Source: Candidatus Methanomethylophilaceae archaeon
GTDB lineage: Archaea; Thermoplasmatota; Thermoplasmata; Methanomassiliicoccales; Methanomethylophilaceae
DNA length: 8,940 nucleotides
Direction: 5' to 3'
Assembly (NCBI GenBank): GCA_023230065.1
Contig: JALNYB010000054.1
Coordinates: 1-8,940 of the forward strand
The first letter of the stretch is position 1. Every line of letters begins with the position of its first letter. The notes under the pieces were generated by a model. The model worked only from the letters and a program-made list of their open reading frames with translations, ran no database searches and was not told where the DNA came from. The translations under genes and the position numbers were made by a program. Below are positions 7,682 to 8,940 of the stretch, one piece after another.

Positions 7682-8940
7682 TCATAATGTGGCTAGCTGG
7701 CCCTTTAGATCAGATCTGATGGTGTCCAATTTCATATATTTTGCATTAAGCATATCGGCAAGTCTTTTGGCGAAACCAAGTACAACGAATCCTGATTCTG
7801 AATCAAGTACTATGCTGCAGATTTTTTCCTTTACTATCCTAGTAGAAATGTATGAGATTTCTTCTTGTGGGTTTATTCCAGATATAGAAGAATTGCCTCT
7901 TCCATCTGAGATTATTACCATAATTGGTTTTATTTTATGGTCACGGTTCATCTCTTTTTTTATAAGGTCGTATGCAACTGTCAATCCGTCACCTAATGGT
8001 GTTTTGCCACCGGTGGGAATATTTTTCATCTGAGCTTTAGCAAAATCAATATTGTTGGTTGGAGGTACGATGATTGTCGACTCATCTCCTCTGAATGTTA
8101 TTAGACAGATCTTGTCTCTTTTTTGATATGCATCTGTCAATAAGGAAAGTATTGCACCTTTGACTGTGGTCATTCTTTGTTCTGCGCCCATACTTCCGCT
8201 AGCATCCACGACAAAAACTATCAGATTTTCAGATTTTCTTACTCTTATTTTTTCCATTATGTCCTCAGGTTCGATAATAATGGACACATCTCCGGACCTG
8301 TTTTTTTGTTTCATAGCAGCATTTCTTATTGTTGCATCTAACGCTATGCTTTGAGGTTTCTCTACGGGTATTTTATAGCTTACATATCTTCCGTTTGTGG
8401 ATTCTGTTTCCGTTCTGCGACCAGAACTGTCTCTGACAATATCGTCTATTTTTATCACAGGATTGATTGCAGTTGTTTTAACTTTGAACTCTTCTCCAGC
8501 TTTGAATTGCATGGTTGCAGAGGAATCAGATTTATTTTGATTATTTTTGGATTCATTCTGATTATTTTTCTGTGCTTCTTCTCTATGGTCTCGTTTGCTC
8601 TTGTTGTTTTGATCTTTGGAATTGTTTTCATTGTCGTCTTTATTGTTATTTTTTTTAGACGGTTCATATTTAGGAGGATTTTTAGTACGATGCTTCAAAA
8701 CAAGTATCGCTGCTTCATTCACATCGTTTTCACTTACATCCTTTCTTCCTGCATATGCGGCAATAGCTATGGAAGTGTTCATCATCGCTATATCTGCTCT
8801 GTGTCCGCTGACGTTGGCATCAATACAGGTATTGACAATAAGTTCCAGCATGGGGTCTGTCAGATTCACATCTTTAAGGATATTCCGGGCATTAACGATC
8901 TTATCTGATATCTCTTTGTCTTGTTTGGACCATTTAAGAA
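7682..8940 (-). CDS. chlD: ChlI/ChlD-type chelatase AAA+ / von Willebrand A protein (5' end beyond window)
   Basis: Motor subunit of a metal-tetrapyrrole chelatase, partner of the adjacent CobN. The frame is open through the right edge, so 418 residues of the C-terminal part are visible. The GTG at 8869 is not the start, because 23 conserved-looking residues precede it (ISDKIVNARNILKD). Counting from that GTG codon, residues 1-60 are the helical lid of a ChlI-type AAA+ domain, with SGHRAD and its R24 as likely sensor-2 arginine. Residues 63-118 are an Asn/Lys/Asp-rich linker. From about 215 to the end is a von Willebrand A domain with a complete MIDAS: D222, S224 and S226 in DASGSMG, T290 in GGKTPLGDG, and D322 in SDGRGN. 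The Walker A and B motifs would lie outside the window. Whether this is a ChlI-ChlD fusion with active ATPase or a ChlD with a degenerate one cannot be decided; the intact lid favours a fusion. It precedes cobN by 39 bases. Confidence 0.92.
   Translation of the reverse strand, partial: LKWSKQDKEISDKIVNARNILKDVNLTDPMLELIVNTCIDANVSGHRADIAMMNTSIAIAAYAGRKDVSENDVNEAAILVLKHRTKNPPKYEPSKKNNNKDDNENNSKDQNNKSKRDHREEAQKNNQNESKNNQNKSDSSATMQFKAGEEFKVKTTAINPVIKIDDIVRDSSGRRTETESTNGRYVSYKIPVEKPQSIALDATIRNAAMKQKNRSGDVSIIIEPEDIMEKIRVRKSENLIVFVVDASGSMGAEQRMTTVKGAILSLLTDAYQKRDKICLITFRGDESTIIVPPTNNIDFAKAQMKNIPTGGKTPLGDGLTVAYDLIKKEMNRDHKIKPIMVIISDGRGNSSISGINPQEEISYISTRIVKEKICSIVLDSESGFVVLGFAKRLADMLNAKYMKLDTIRSDLKGQLATL
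8528..8569 (-). repeat. Two-copy 21-base direct repeat in the chelatase linker
   Basis: TGATTATTTTT (plus-strand text) occurs exactly at 8538-8548 and 8559-8569, 21 bases apart and in frame. It encodes NNQNESK followed by NNQNKSD in the Asn/Lys-rich linker between the AAA+ lid and the von Willebrand A domain. It looks like a small in-frame duplication in a disordered linker rather than a regulatory repeat. Confidence 0.6.

Noticed and set aside
8867..8869. GTG as the start codon of the ChlI/ChlD-type gene
   Set aside because: The frame stays open for 23 more codons to the window edge and encodes helical lid sequence typical of ChlI, so the gene is cut by the window and does not begin here.
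8351..8908. 185-residue plus-strand reading frame with long hydrophobic stretches, resembling a membrane protein
   Set aside because: It is the antisense of the ChlI/ChlD-type gene. Its hydrophobic part is just the complement of the Asn/Lys-rich linker, and the sense strand encodes clear conserved motifs.

Overview
The window looks like a piece of a methanogenic archaeal chromosome, most likely Thermoplasmatota and plausibly Methanomassiliicoccales. The evidence is an archaeal-style histidyl-tRNA synthetase, a methanogen-like CobN metal chelatase with a fused ChlI/ChlD partner, a TATA-type promoter candidate, little Shine-Dalgarno use, and seven out of seven genes ending in TGA. The lineage call is an inference from protein character, not from a search. 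Gene density is very high. No RNA gene, mobile element or CRISPR array was seen, and no non-genic stretch exceeds about 90 bases.

Layout: hisS (+ strand) occupies the left end and converges on a minus-strand block with a single base between the two stop codons. Reading the minus strand in the direction of transcription, from right to left, the order is: the C-terminal part of a ChlI/ChlD-type AAA+/von Willebrand A protein, which runs off the right edge; a full-length cobN-like chelatase subunit (1273 aa); an ABC exporter ATPase; an ABC-2 membrane permease; then, after a 92-base AT-rich gap, panD (aspartate 1-decarboxylase, bacterial pyruvoyl type) and rnhA (ribonuclease HI).

How the genes fit together: ChlI/ChlD-type proteins are the ATP-driven motor of class I metal-tetrapyrrole chelatases, and CobN is the large subunit that binds porphyrinoid and metal. 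The two genes are 39 bases apart. The ABC ATPase follows cobN after 12 bases and the permease follows after 4, so a chelatase plus a dedicated exporter probably form one transcription unit. Anaerobic archaea insert cobalt or nickel early with the small ATP-independent CbiX/CfbA chelatases, so the substrate of this large chelatase is not obvious. This makes the module the most interesting item in the window. panD and rnhA are separated by one base and form a separate short unit. panD would supply beta-alanine for coenzyme A and is notable because archaea usually use an unrelated PLP-dependent decarboxylase.
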